Shown: positions 42,300-49,960 of the stretch, in pieces | How positions within the stretch are numbered: the first letter of the stretch is position 1 | Layout of the letters: each line of letters starts with the position of its first letter | From: Paenibacillus sp. HWE-109 | Lineage (GTDB): Bacteria; Bacillota; Bacilli; Paenibacillales; NBRC-103111 | Length of the DNA stretch: 64,000 bases | Reading direction: 5' to 3' | NCBI RefSeq assembly: GCF_022163125.1 | Contig: NZ_CP091881.1 | Coordinates: forward strand, 1,550,001-1,614,000 | Program-made: the position numbers and the translations under genes | Notes under the pieces: model-generated | The model's database searches: none | Seen by the model: only the letters and a program-made list of their open reading frames with translations | Told to the model about the DNA's origin: nothing

Positions 42300-42836
42300 A
42301 TGGATAGAATTACATTAGCAAATGAGATTTATAAGACAGCACATTTAACAGGAACCTTCAAGTTAAGGTCAGGAAAAGTGTCAAATGATTATTTTGATAA
42401 ATATTTGTTTGAATCTAACCCAGTTTTGTTAAGCGAGATTGCTGAACATTTATCTAAACTAATCCCAACGGGCACTGAAATACTGGCGGGGCTTGAAATG
42501 GGTGGCATACCTATTGCAACAGCATTATCACTTAAAACTGGTATTCCAGTTGCTTTTGTAAGAAAAAAAGCTAAAGAATACGGTACTTGTAAACTGGCAG
42601 AAGGCATTGATATTCAAGGGAAAAATGTTTGTATTATTGAAGATGTCGTAACGACTGGCGGTCAAATATTGTTAAGTGCAGATGATTTGAAGAGCTACGG
42701 TGCTATTGTTAAAAATGTGATATGTGTAATCGAACGTGAACAGCAAGGAAGAGAGAATTTAGAAAATTCAGGCTTAACATTCTTATCCTTGTTTAAGATG
42801 GAAGAACTGATAGACACAAAATCAATAGTTCATTAA
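42300..42836 (+). CDS. Orotate phosphoribosyltransferase-like protein
   Basis: This 178-residue type I phosphoribosyltransferase has the PRPP-binding motif VCIIEDVVTTGGQ at about 116-128 and a flexible catalytic loop with RKKAKEYGT near 93. The N-terminus (FKLRSGKVSNDYFDKYLFES) resembles PyrE. It should transfer ribose 5-phosphate to a base, possibly orotate. It is outside any pyrimidine operon and sits alone between boundary repeats at 42156-42252 and 42833, so it is cassette cargo and not the housekeeping pyrE. GGTGGG lies upstream of the ATG. Confidence 0.85.
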   Translation: MDRITLANEIYKTAHLTGTFKLRSGKVSNDYFDKYLFESNPVLLSEIAEHLSKLIPTGTEILAGLEMGGIPIATALSLKTGIPVAFVRKKAKEYGTCKLAEGIDIQGKNVCIIEDVVTTGGQILLSADDLKSYGAIVKNVICVIEREQQGRENLENSGLTFLSLFKMEELIDTKSIVH

Positions 42837-42901
42837 ACTAACGGAAAACTATAGTTCAATCACAGTACAACGGCAGCCGGTACACGATCGGCTGCCGTTG
42901 T
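42833..42901 (+). repeat. Cassette boundary palindrome plus perfect hairpin
   Basis: TTAAACTA, ACGGAAAACTA, TAGTTCAA at 42833-42859 is nearly symmetric. It is followed by ACAACGGCAGCC and GGCTGCCGTTGT at 42867-42901, a twelve-base perfect stem. The hairpin core is the same as at 46.7 and 48.9 kb. No second palindrome is seen. Confidence 0.7.
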
Positions 42902-42931
42902 TCGAGGAATTTATTGTATAGGAGTGATCCA

Positions 42932-43078
42932 ATGGAATACCTTGTAAAGCATAAGGAGACAGGCGAAGAGAAGACGCTGAGCCATCTTGAATTGAATGAC
43001 ATGGTTTATGGCGACGGTGGACAGATAATAGTTTTTGATATAGAGATGGAAGCATATTGGTTGCTTGAAAAGATCTAG
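42932..43078 (+). CDS. Small hypothetical protein (48 residues)
   Basis: ATG 42932 has GGAG about seven bases upstream. The protein MEYLVKHKETGEEKTLSHLE is followed by LNDMVYGDGGQIIVFDIEME and AYWLLEKI. It is soluble, with a strand-rich pattern. It starts right after the repeat hairpin, as cassette genes do here. I know no function. Confidence 0.55.
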   Translation: MEYLVKHKETGEEKTLSHLELNDMVYGDGGQIIVFDIEMEAYWLLEKI

Positions 43079-43162
43079 AAATTGGAACAAAGTGGCTGCG
43101 TACAAAACCCATTTTCTGAGTACAATATTTATGTTTCAATTACTCAGAAGGAGGCTAATGTC

Positions 43163-43255
43163 ATGACAACGCACGATAAACAGCAAGAAAATCACGCTAA
43201 AGATCAAGAAGATAATAAGCCGAATCATGGGAAAAGTAGAAAAAAGGGTAAGTAA
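43163..43255 (+). CDS. Small hydrophilic protein (30 residues)
   Basis: A perfect AAGGAGG lies upstream of ATG 43163. The peptide (MTTHDKQQENHAKDQEDNKP then NHGKSRKKGK) is almost entirely charged or polar, with a basic tail. It is followed by a strong terminator, which supports a real small gene. It could be a small acid- or spore-type protein, but no family is recognised. Confidence 0.5.
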   Translation: MTTHDKQQENHAKDQEDNKPNHGKSRKKGK

Positions 43256-43266
43256 ATATTAAATCA

Positions 43267-43300
43267 AAAGCCCGGGGATTTCCCTTGGGCTTTTTCTTTG
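43267..43300 (+). terminator. Intrinsic terminator
   Basis: AAAGCCCGGGG and CCCTTGGGCTTT pair around ATTT and are followed by TTC. It ends the transcript of the 30-residue gene. Confidence 0.8.
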
Positions 43301-43452
43301 TCCGATGGAATTGGATAAAGATTGGATAAAGTATGAGGAATGAGGAAAAATTTGTGGAATTATTTAGAATTCTTTCAGTAAGACATGGTAAAATAACGTA
43401 GATTTCTAAATATTGTAAACCCGCGCCATTCAATATTTATATTATAAGTGAG

Positions 43453-44772
43453 ATGAGGATGGATAAAGTGAAGTATAAACAGCAAACTACCGCGGCTTCT
43501 AAACCCGATAATCAACTTCAGGCGAAAGCGAAAGATCAATCTAACTCTAATGTTAAGGTGAATTCCTCGGCAGCGTCACCTTATACTTCTGGATATCCTC
43601 ATTCACCATACTCTCACTCTCATGTGATGCAAATGCACAGGGAAATAGGCAATCAAGCCGTAATCCGACTAATGAGGCATCAGATATCGATGAATACCAT
43701 ATCAGAAAGTTCAGAGACTCTACAAAGAAAATTAAAGACTAAAACAGGAGGAATTTACGGGAGTGACAGAGTCTCGCCAAGGGACCCTCTCCGTGTTCAA
43801 GAAATCAAACGAGCTGAAGGATCTTATTTGTTGAAGTCAGAGGAGGACGTTGAGAAAATTGAAGCAGCAAACTACGTTGGAGTTAATATATTAACACCAC
43901 ACAAACACGTTATTGGTGAAATCCATAAAAATTCTAGATTTAAAGAAGCGGTAGATGATTGGTCGTGGGGAGCCCCGAGGATGGCAGAGAAGCTTACCTC
44001 GCATCCGCGAATGGGTGCATCGCCTCAAGAACGAGTGGCTCGTGAAGATAAAAATGAACCCGAATACCAAGCGATGCCTTTGGAGAACACGGTTGCTAAG
44101 CAATTATTTGAGATTGACCTTGCTATTTACATTTTGAACATGATCAGGGAAATTAAAGAAGGGAAAACTAAAAGAAGCGACGATGATGAGAAGAGTGAGG
44201 AGAAGTACGATAAGATGGAAAAAATTAGTAAAACTTATATTCCAAGTTTTATATCAGCTTTGCCAGGTCTGATGAGGATCAAAGATTCGCTTAAAATCTA
44301 TAAACAAAATTCACCTGGTTATTTTGCCAGAAGGTTTAGAAATGAGCCGGCCCACCCTGGACTTCCCGAAGTCACATCCTTTTTAAATATTAAGAATAAA
44401 AGGGTATTATTCGAACGAGTTAAGGGTCATAAAGATGTGAGTTCTTTTTATAAAGATTTAAATAGGTTGATGGCTGTCATAACAACAATGAAGACTGCTT
44501 GTTTAGCCATTATCAAAGGAGAAGATAGAGATGGATATGATGTATATAATGATTATAATAATCCTGATAAGAACGATGCTATGTCAAAAGCTAATGCTTT
44601 AAGAGAGCGATATATGGCTAAAAATATCGCTAATCTTCCAGTTCCTAGCATGGTTAAAATAGGCAGGGGCCATATAACTGGGTTAAGAGATAAACCTATT
44701 ACTGATGCTAAATTTTACGAGGATTACGATGAGTTTGAAGTTGCACAGCAGGCAAATGAAGTTTTAAGATAA
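43453..44772 (+). CDS. Large hypothetical protein with a GNQAV-type N-terminal motif
   Basis: This is a 439-residue protein without signal peptide. The first 60 residues are polar and disordered; then comes MQMHREIGNQAVIRLMRHQ and a little later ETLQRKLKT. The IGNQAVxRL motif with a following LQRK is typical of the N-terminus of cargo proteins of extracellular contractile injection systems and related polymorphic toxins. The rest is mainly helical, with charged segments (REIKEGKTKRSDDDEKSEEK) and ITGLRDKPITDAKFYEDYDE near the end. No catalytic motif can be named. The start could be ATG 43453 or 43459. No injection system is in the window. Confidence 0.65.
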   Translation: MRMDKVKYKQQTTAASKPDNQLQAKAKDQSNSNVKVNSSAASPYTSGYPHSPYSHSHVMQMHREIGNQAVIRLMRHQISMNTISESSETLQRKLKTKTGGIYGSDRVSPRDPLRVQEIKRAEGSYLLKSEEDVEKIEAANYVGVNILTPHKHVIGEIHKNSRFKEAVDDWSWGAPRMAEKLTSHPRMGASPQERVAREDKNEPEYQAMPLENTVAKQLFEIDLAIYILNMIREIKEGKTKRSDDDEKSEEKYDKMEKISKTYIPSFISALPGLMRIKDSLKIYKQNSPGYFARRFRNEPAHPGLPEVTSFLNIKNKRVLFERVKGHKDVSSFYKDLNRLMAVITTMKTACLAIIKGEDRDGYDVYNDYNNPDKNDAMSKANALRERYMAKNIANLPVPSMVKIGRGHITGLRDKPITDAKFYEDYDEFEVAQQANEVLR

Positions 44773-44820
44773 TCAAAAGCATTTATCTTAATCGATGACG
44801 AGATTGGTTGAAGACGCTGA

Positions 44821-44857
44821 AAAGCCCGAGGGAAAGTATCTCCGGGCTTTCATTTTG
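44821..44857 (+). terminator. Intrinsic terminator
   Basis: AAAGCCCGAGG and CTCCGGGCTTT pair around GAAAGTAT and are followed by CATTTT. It lies behind the 439-residue gene. Confidence 0.7.
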
Positions 44858-44932
44858 TCCGGTGCTTCCGGTACTTTTATGTATAACACCATGTATTACC
44901 AAAAAAATGTCTATCTTAGTTCTTCAGATGCA

Positions 44933-45241
44933 TTATTTATTTTTTATTAATTCTTCTACTAACACCCCGTTAATCTTCAATCCAGATATATCACATTCGC
45001 GAATATCCAGATTTGTTAAATTACTGTTTGTTAGTTGCCCATTAGAGAGATTAGCATCCGAAATTCTAAACTCGGACATATTCACATCGTTTAATACCAT
45101 TCCACTCATATTTGCATTATTAATTTGCGTCTTTGCTAAATTAACATTATCAAAATTTAATTCCTCAGCTTTAACCTTTTGAAACCTCGACCCAGAAATA
45201 TCAGCCATTTCAAAATCTAAACGTTCAACCTTTAATTCCAT
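44933..45241 (-). CDS. Pentapeptide-repeat protein
   Basis: This protein of about 102 residues is nearly all pentapeptide repeats with the A(D/N)LxN-like pattern (NFDNVNLAKTQINNANMSGM, then VLNDVNMSEFRISDANLSNG). Such repeats form a right-handed beta-helix. Some members mimic DNA and protect gyrase, but most have no known role. The best start is ATG 45241, nine bases after GGAGG; ATG 45247 and TTG 45250 are too close to it. It points towards the 439-residue gene. Confidence 0.8.
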   Translation of the reverse strand: MELKVERLDFEMADISGSRFQKVKAEELNFDNVNLAKTQINNANMSGMVLNDVNMSEFRISDANLSNGQLTNSNLTNLDIRECDISGLKINGVLVEELIKNK

Positions 45242-45340
45242 TTTCATCAACCTCCAATACTAGTATCAAACAAAATTATTCGATACTTCCACTAGAAATT
45301 CCTTCATTTCCTACTTGACAGGAAGTGTGTATCCACCATG

Positions 45341-45429
45341 CTCTAGTGCCCGATAGTTGAGAAAAGGCAACCAATCCAATCAGGTCGGCAGCCTCTTGTT
45401 GTTATTGAACTCTCGTTCTTACGTTAGAG
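45341..45429 (-). repeat. Cassette boundary unit
   Basis: On the plus strand CTCTAGTGCCCGATAGTTGA lies at 45341-45360, GGCAACC..GGCAGCC at about 45366-45392, and ATTGAACTCTCG, TTCTT, ACGTTAGAG at 45404-45428. The last palindrome has arms GAACTCTCG and (minus) CTAACG. Confidence 0.55.
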
Positions 45430-45440
45430 TATTGACTTTT

Positions 45441-45662
45441 TCACTCGTATGCCTTACCAGCCCATAAAGAGGTTGCAAGCAAACTCCAGGTAGGCGTTTT
45501 AGAATTCGCATCATCAGAATCATTTAACCATGCAGCCATAGCCTCCAAAAAGCTTTCCAGTGTTTGGTTCTCCCACCTCGAAGCATTATCCGTTAGATCA
45601 TGTCTTAATGTATGAAGAAATGCAACCAACTCATCTTTACTGGACACATCATTAGGGTTCAA
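45441..45662 (-). CDS. DUF7660-like small protein
   Basis: This protein of about 73 residues starts at TTG 45662, ten bases after GAGGAGG; the ATG at 45683 would put the ribosome site inside the gene. The pattern NPNDVSSKDELVAFLHTLRH, WENQTLESFLEAMAAWLNDS and a closing LLATSLWAGKAYE matches the small DUF7660 family as I remember it. Function is unknown. It lies between two boundary repeats, on the minus strand like the rest of this block. Confidence 0.7.
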   Translation of the reverse strand: MNPNDVSSKDELVAFLHTLRHDLTDNASRWENQTLESFLEAMAAWLNDSDDANSKTPTWSLLATSLWAGKAYE

Positions 45663-45683
45663 GGTTTCAGATCCTCCTCGCAT

Positions 45684-45713
45684 TATTCAACTATCGTTCT
45701 CCGTTAGCTCAAT
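45684..45713 (-). repeat. Cassette boundary palindrome
   Basis: On the minus strand ATTGAGCTAACG, GAGAA, CGATAGTTGAAT: two eleven-base arms around a five-base spacer. It overlaps the TGA stop of the next broken gene. Confidence 0.7.
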
Positions 45714-45961
45714 ACAGTGGCACATAAATACAGTCAGTATCGGTATCAATTACAACATCTGGCTTAACACCTATTCCGCGCGAAGATGGCAGACGCTCAA
45801 ATTGAAACATCCTACAAAAGATATCTGTGAATTCATTTATGTTAGTACAACGGTTTTTGGCTGTTTCATATTTTTTTTCTTAATTCTGAAATAGAACATG
45901 TCTTACCAATAAGAAGTACTTTCTCGAAATAACCATCAATTTCGACTATCAAATTCATCAC
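45709..45961 (-). pseudogene. Hypothetical cassette gene with a frameshift in a poly-T run
   Basis: GTG/ATG at 45961-45956 opens MNLIVEIDGYFEKVLLIGKT and runs to SELRKK, where the frame is lost in an eight-base run of T (plus strand about 45871-45879). The other frame goes on as YETAKNRCTNINEFTDIFCR to DTDTDCIYVPLY and ends in the boundary repeat. Joined, it is about 85 residues. The rest of the stretch up to 46071 shows nothing. Confidence 0.55.
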
Positions 45962-46071
45962 CGCGGGTTGCTAACCAGCCTGTAAGCTCAAAGTTATGAA
46001 ACATCAGATTGTAAACGACAGCTCTTTGTTAAACTAAAGTTCCGCGCTCTACAATGTATCTTTAGAGAACA

Positions 46072-46445
46072 TTAATTTTTAAACGATAAATTTTGTAGTA
46101 AAGCCTCTCCAGCTGACTTAAATGTTTTATTTTTGTTTACGAACTCTTCCACTTCTGATAATTTTGCCGGCCGATAACCTGGTCCATTGCATCCGCAGGA
46201 ATGGTAAGCAAATCCACTTTTATATAACAGTTCTACCTTTCTCCATTGCATTTTATCATCTTGCTTTGGTGCCTTGAAATCATGTCCCATATCATTCATG
46301 ATTTCGCTGCATTGGGGACATTTAAATTGTCTATTTCTAATCTCCGTGCCACTAAGTTCAAGATCAGATACTTGTTTAAATACCTTTCTACAATTAAACA
46401 TGCAAAAATGTCTTTATATGGCCCATACATTGCATATCTACACAT
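46072..46445 (-). pseudogene. Zinc-ribbon-like cassette gene with an N-terminal frameshift
   Basis: ATG 46445 with AAAGGAGAG upstream starts MCRYAMYGPYKDIFAC. The frame must shift near 46397 (TTTAATTG) to continue as FNCRKVFKQVSDLELSGTEI and FKCPQCSEIMNDMGHDFKAP. The two Cys pairs (CFNC region and CPQC) would form a zinc ribbon, and HSCGCNGPG lies further on. In its present state only the part from 46401 is open. The family is common but has no known role as far as I know. A single missing base would explain the break. Confidence 0.65.
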
Positions 46446-46656
46446 ATAATTTCACTCTCCTTTCTACGTATTTTGACGTTAAACTTTCGTGTCCACGTTA
46501 GTTTGAACTACAGACGTCTTACTCTAAAATATATCTTGCCATATCAAATTTTATTATCCCCCCACACTTCTGAGTTACTTGCTTCGCAACAGCGCAAAAT
46601 TTTATTACATGGAATATTTTAACACCTTTAATATGTTCATAATACCCAGTAATTAC

Positions 46657-46753
46657 CACGCTAACCTCCCGTTACTTCAATAGACGACGGCAGCCGATCG
46701 TGTGCCGGCTGCCGTCATGTAATGATTGAACTATCGTTACCCGTTAGTTCAAT
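46657..46753 (-). repeat. Complete cassette boundary unit (reference copy)
   Basis: Read on the minus strand: palindrome with arms TTGAACTAACG and CGATAGTTCAA around GGTAA (46726-46753); hairpin GACGGCAGCC..GGCTGCCGTC (about 46685-46716); second copy TTGAAGTAACG, GGAGG, TTAGCGTG (46657-46683). It is almost the same as the unit at 48853-48946. Confidence 0.8.
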
Positions 46754-46760
46754 GATCTAA

Positions 46761-47315
46761 TTAGAACAACTTGGCAAGTTTGATATCTTCTAAAGGTACG
46801 TTTGTTTTGATATCAAATACCCGCACAAATGTTACATCGAAGCTTGGAAAAGGAGGTAATGCTTCTCTCGCAGCCAATTTCATTTCTATAATTTCTGCTT
46901 CATTCATGCCCCATTTTGTTTGACCCAAAGTTAAATGTGGAATGAAGTTATCCAACTCTATATCACTGTCAATAAGTTCGGGCGGTGGGGAAACTGCATC
47001 TACCAAATTCTTGTGAAGATTATAAATCTCTTTCGATTCAACGCTAAGGAATGTAACCGCTGTTCCAAATGTTCCTGGTTCAGACAAAGTTAACTGGAAG
47101 ATTGGAAATGAAGAACAAGTTTCTCTTGCCTTTTCAAGCCAATTCATATCCTCCGCAAGTCCATTTGAGAGTTTGACAGTAATATGAGGCTCCACAGGAG
47201 CCCTAAATCCGTTATTATCCCATCGATTTCGAAATGTCTTAGCCCATTTATTACGAAATACCAAAATTTGTTCTTTATAATCTTCAGGTGGAACGATTCC
47301 TATGAAAAAAGGCAT
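46761..47315 (-). CDS. 2H phosphoesterase / 2'-5' RNA ligase-like protein
   Basis: This 184-residue protein of the 2H phosphoesterase superfamily has the two histidine motifs PHITVKL near residue 43 and HLTLGQ near 130 (HxT/S each), which act on 2',3'-cyclic phosphates or similar esters. It starts MPFFIGIVPPEDYKEQILVF, typical for this fold. AGGGGTG lies upstream of ATG 47315. Its stop is right before the boundary unit at 46657-46753, so it is cassette cargo. The substrate is unknown. Confidence 0.85.
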   Translation of the reverse strand: MPFFIGIVPPEDYKEQILVFRNKWAKTFRNRWDNNGFRAPVEPHITVKLSNGLAEDMNWLEKARETCSSFPIFQLTLSEPGTFGTAVTFLSVESKEIYNLHKNLVDAVSPPPELIDSDIELDNFIPHLTLGQTKWGMNEAEIIEMKLAAREALPPFPSFDVTFVRVFDIKTNVPLEDIKLAKLF

Positions 47316-47442
47316 TTTTACACCCCTTTATAAATAATATGTATTTTTCTCGGAGCATTCCTATTCATTTCAATCATCAACTTTCCGAACATTTATGTTT
47401 TTAGAAAGTATTCCTCAAATATTTTTCAAATCCTGCTTTACT

Positions 47443-47532
47443 GTTAAACTGCCCGTTAGCTCAACGCCCAGCAGTACATATGTACAAATTCCGTTATTTT
47501 GTGAGCATGTAAAAAGGCTGCCTCAGCAGCCT
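47443..47532 (-). repeat. Cassette boundary repeat with hairpin
   Basis: GTTAAACTGC, CCGTTAGCTCAAC at 47443-47465 is the second type of repeat read from the other strand. AGGCTGC..GCAGCCT at 47515-47532 is a short hairpin followed on the minus strand by TTTTT. Confidence 0.55.
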
Positions 47533-47571
47533 CCTTAGTCCCTATCCATCCGATCATTTACCTTATTTGTG

Positions 47572-47781
47572 TTAGAATGCATTCAGTTGTTTGCAATGCG
47601 AGCAAAAGATGTTGATTAAATATCTATCGCCGCGCTTTTCTACTATCCTAGCTTGTGGTTTATCGATCGTTTCAACCGTATAGATCGGTGCGCTAGCAGG
47701 TTGATCAGGTTGAGCAACAATCGACATCCATTCAAATTCCTTCGAACAATCAGAACACTTACGCTTTCCATCAATTCTCAT
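47572..47781 (-). CDS. Small zinc-ribbon protein
   Basis: This 69-residue protein has two Cys pairs, KRKCSDCSKEF near residue 8 and FCSHCKQL near the C-terminus, which together form a four-cysteine zinc ribbon. A Pro/Ala-rich loop lies between. GGGGG lies upstream of ATG 47781. It is a single gene between repeats. No specific function is known to me. Confidence 0.7.
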   Translation of the reverse strand: MRIDGKRKCSDCSKEFEWMSIVAQPDQPASAPIYTVETIDKPQARIVEKRGDRYLINIFCSHCKQLNAF

Positions 47782-47862
47782 GTTTTTCCCCCTTGTATAT
47801 TTTCTACGACGGTAACGACGAAAGCAACATGCAAAGTAACAGTAGCCTTATCCCAAGCAGAG

Positions 47863-47930
47863 AGGCCCTAGAATCCATTTTACCTTTCCGTCGAAGTCCA
47901 AGAAATAGTAAATGGATTCTAGGGCCTTTT
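47863..47930. terminator. Long perfect hairpin, probably a terminator
   Basis: AGGCCCTAGAATCCATTT at 47863-47880 pairs perfectly with AAATGGATTCTAGGGCCT at 47910-47927, 18 bases, and is followed by TTTTT. The stem is unusually long for a plain terminator. Confidence 0.65.
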
Positions 47931-48001
47931 TTATGTGTTTGACGATGTTTCATCGGCAGACACATATACATAAAAGCAGTTGTTTTGTGAAGTAGTTCTG
48001 A

Positions 48002-48030
48002 TTGAACTATCGTTCCTCGGTAGTTTAATG
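48002..48030 (-). repeat. Cassette boundary palindrome
   Basis: On the plus strand ATTGAACTATCG, TTCCT, CGGTAGTTTAAT: near-inverted arms around a five-base spacer, just beyond the 3' end of the stalk-domain gene. Confidence 0.65.
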
Positions 48031-48095
48031 ATGAATCGCAATCAAGTTGTGTCGGTGTATGGTACTTACGAACCCTTATATTCCATCCAATTCAT

Positions 48096-48761
48096 CTATT
48101 TCTTCTTTAATGTTAGATAACTTATTTTCCCCTCTTTTGAATCAGCATTAAAGAATACCTGATATTCGCCCACTTGATACACATAAGCCCATCCGCCGTC
48201 AACACCTTCACCCTCTGAAAGTGGTTTCCCGATAATATCTCTAACTTCATTTAAACGATATGGTATCACATTTCCGTTAACTCTAATCGCACCAGCATTT
48301 TCATCAGGTTTCCAAAAAAAGAAATAGTAACTATGCCATCTATAAAATTCGGTTTGCCAGGAACCAATTTGATGTGGTTCTCCCCAGTTTTGAATAACGT
48401 CATTTTTATTTGCCCCTATTCCGAACTCAATACCTTTAATTTTACCTACGGAAGCAAATGTAAGAAATTCTTTATCTATCGTCAACTTTTTACTTAAATA
48501 AGTGTCTTCAATAAAAATGGTTTTCGTTTCATATTCGTATTTAACGATTTTCCCCATATTTTCAGCCACGAAACGAACAGGTACATATGCATGACCGTTA
48601 TGATTTAACACAATATTTTCATTCGTATCCAACTCTTTGGTTTCACCATTAAACACAAACTTGGCTGGAAACAAATACGCTTGAATTGTGTCTGAAGCAT
48701 AAACAGCGGTTGTCGCGGTTAAACCAATTCCGCAAATTAGACCTAATACAAACTTTTTCAA
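48096..48761 (-). CDS. Secreted protein with copper amine oxidase N-terminal-type (stalk) domain
   Basis: This protein of about 221 residues has a signal peptide (KKFVLGLICGIGLTATTAVY). A stalk domain follows (IQAYLFPAKFVFNGETKELD, then NHNGHAYVPVRFVAENMG), the non-catalytic unit found in many Paenibacillus wall proteins. The C-terminal half (GIEFGIGANKNDVIQNWGEP) resembles small DUF4309-like repeats. The best start is TTG 48761, eight bases after AGGAG; ATG 48779 and 48767 lie within or too close to the ribosome site. It is a single gene between two boundary units. Confidence 0.8.
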   Translation of the reverse strand: MKKFVLGLICGIGLTATTAVYASDTIQAYLFPAKFVFNGETKELDTNENIVLNHNGHAYVPVRFVAENMGKIVKYEYETKTIFIEDTYLSKKLTIDKEFLTFASVGKIKGIEFGIGANKNDVIQNWGEPHQIGSWQTEFYRWHSYYFFFWKPDENAGAIRVNGNVIPYRLNEVRDIIGKPLSEGEGVDGGWAYVYQVGEYQVFFNADSKEGKISYLTLKKK

Positions 48762-48852
48762 TCTCATCACTCCTAACATTTAGTTCTAGAAATAAGACGA
48801 AAGAGTCATGTAAAAAGTTTCCATTTCATTATTTCTTACACGCATGCTATTT

Positions 48853-48946
48853 CACTAAACTGCCCGTTACTTCAATTGACAACGGCAGCCGATCGTGTGC
48901 CGGCTGCCGTCGTGATGTGATTGAATTATAGTTCTGCGTTAGCGAA
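48853..48946 (-). repeat. Complete cassette boundary unit
   Basis: The second copy at 48853-48877 (plus strand CACTAAACTGCCCGTTACTT) is followed by the hairpin ACAACGGCAGCC..GGCTGCCGTCGT at 48879-48912 and the palindrome at 48919-48946, minus strand TTCGCTAACG, CAGAA, CTATAATTCAA. It is almost identical in the hairpin to 46657-46753. Confidence 0.75.
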
Positions 48947-49004
48947 ATAACCATAACTACTTACTTATGTTAGGGTCCGCACTTTTGTAGCTATTGATTT
49001 TGTC

Positions 49005-49310
49005 TCATACTTTTCCATTGTAGTAATTTGCCATATTCATTATCCATATTTCAAAAACTATAAAATAAATAGCAATTGTTATAATAGAAACCTTTATACT
49101 GAACTTTGAGACCACATTATAGAACATGAAAACAAAGAAGAAAACGATTAGTGGCAAAACTAAGTGGTATAAAATTAACTCTTTCAAATTTATCATAACT
49201 GGGGGGGCAGAACCCTCACCAAAAATAGAATATTCCAGAATCATCGTATCGACTAATCCATAAAATATAGTTAAAAACAGAACTGGAACCGACTTAATTA
49301 TATACTTCAA
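49005..49310 (-). CDS. Small membrane protein, unknown
   Basis: This protein of about 101 residues has three predicted membrane helices (SVPVLFLTIFYGLVDTMIL, LVLPLIVFFFVFMFYNVV, IITIAIYFIVFEIWIM). TTG 49310 has GGTGGG five bases upstream. No family is recognised. It stands between boundary repeats at 48.9 and 49.4 kb. Confidence 0.6.
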   Translation of the reverse strand: MKYIIKSVPVLFLTIFYGLVDTMILEYSIFGEGSAPPVMINLKELILYHLVLPLIVFFFVFMFYNVVSKFSIKVSIITIAIYFIVFEIWIMNMANYYNGKV

Positions 49311-49392
49311 AGTTATCCCACCCAATTTAACTGATCTTCTACCCGCATTAATTGCCCTTTAAAAAAGTACTCCATGAAATGAATTTAATAAC

Positions 49393-49420
49393 TTCAATTA
49401 ACGTTCTCAGTTAGCGCAAT
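49393..49420 (-). repeat. Cassette boundary palindrome
   Basis: On the plus strand TTCAATTAACG, TTCTC, AGTTAGCGCAAT. Both arms are worn but the spacing is kept. Confidence 0.5.
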
Positions 49421-49514
49421 GATCTCTGTCGAATGGACCGGTACGAGAACGAATGCCGGATGCATGAATTTGGTGTTATATATTTTACTGACTTCTAGAA
49501 ATACTCAAATAATT

Positions 49515-49871
49515 TTAATATGCCTTTCTGAGTTTCATTATCATCAACTCTAATAGACTAAAAACCAGTCCATTAGAAATTCCAATATTATAAAACATAA
49601 ACATATCCTTAGAAAAAGCCTCTCGAACAAAAATAGCAGGGTCAGTTAATAATAAATATAAGAAAGCTACTATGAATCCCCCAAGGATATGTAAAAATAC
49701 GTATGTCACTTTATGCACAGTTGTTCCTGTTTCTGGATTGATTATCTTTGAGATAGTAAGGGAGACAGGTATACCTGCAACTACATGAAGAATAAGGAAG
49801 ATTACACATCCGAATCTAAAAAACTCGAATTTATGATCAGAAAAATATGTAATAGCACATAACATTGCCAT
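49515..49871 (-). CDS. Small membrane protein, possibly frameshifted at the start
   Basis: The 118-residue open frame has three to four membrane helices (FRFGCVIFLILHVVAGIPVS, ILGGFIVAFLYLLLT, GISNGLVFSLLELMIM). No ribosome site lies near ATG 49871. An ATG at 49908 right after the boundary repeat opens MRLTK in another frame, and the hydrophobic run ALFSIIVMAMLCAITYF spans the break. The real gene may therefore begin at 49908 with one base lost. The family is unknown. Confidence 0.5.
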   Translation of the reverse strand: MAMLCAITYFSDHKFEFFRFGCVIFLILHVVAGIPVSLTISKIINPETGTTVHKVTYVFLHILGGFIVAFLYLLLTDPAIFVREAFSKDMFMFYNIGISNGLVFSLLELMIMKLRKAY

Positions 49872-49918
49872 AACTATGATTGAAAATAAAGCACTTAGTA
49901 AGCCTCATTTTGTAGTTT

Positions 49919-49949
49919 ATTCAAGTAACGTTCTTACGATAGCTTAACC
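49919..49949 (-). repeat. Cassette boundary palindrome
   Basis: On the plus strand ATTCAAGTAACG, TTCTT, ACGATAGCTTAACC. It lies between two minus-strand cassette genes. Confidence 0.6.
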
Positions 49950-49960
49950 GATTAAAGACA

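Noticed and set aside
44808..45182. Plus-strand 124-codon open frame opposite the pentapeptide-repeat gene
   Set aside because: It is the antisense of repetitive coding sequence and has no ribosome site; the minus-strand protein has a clear fold pattern.
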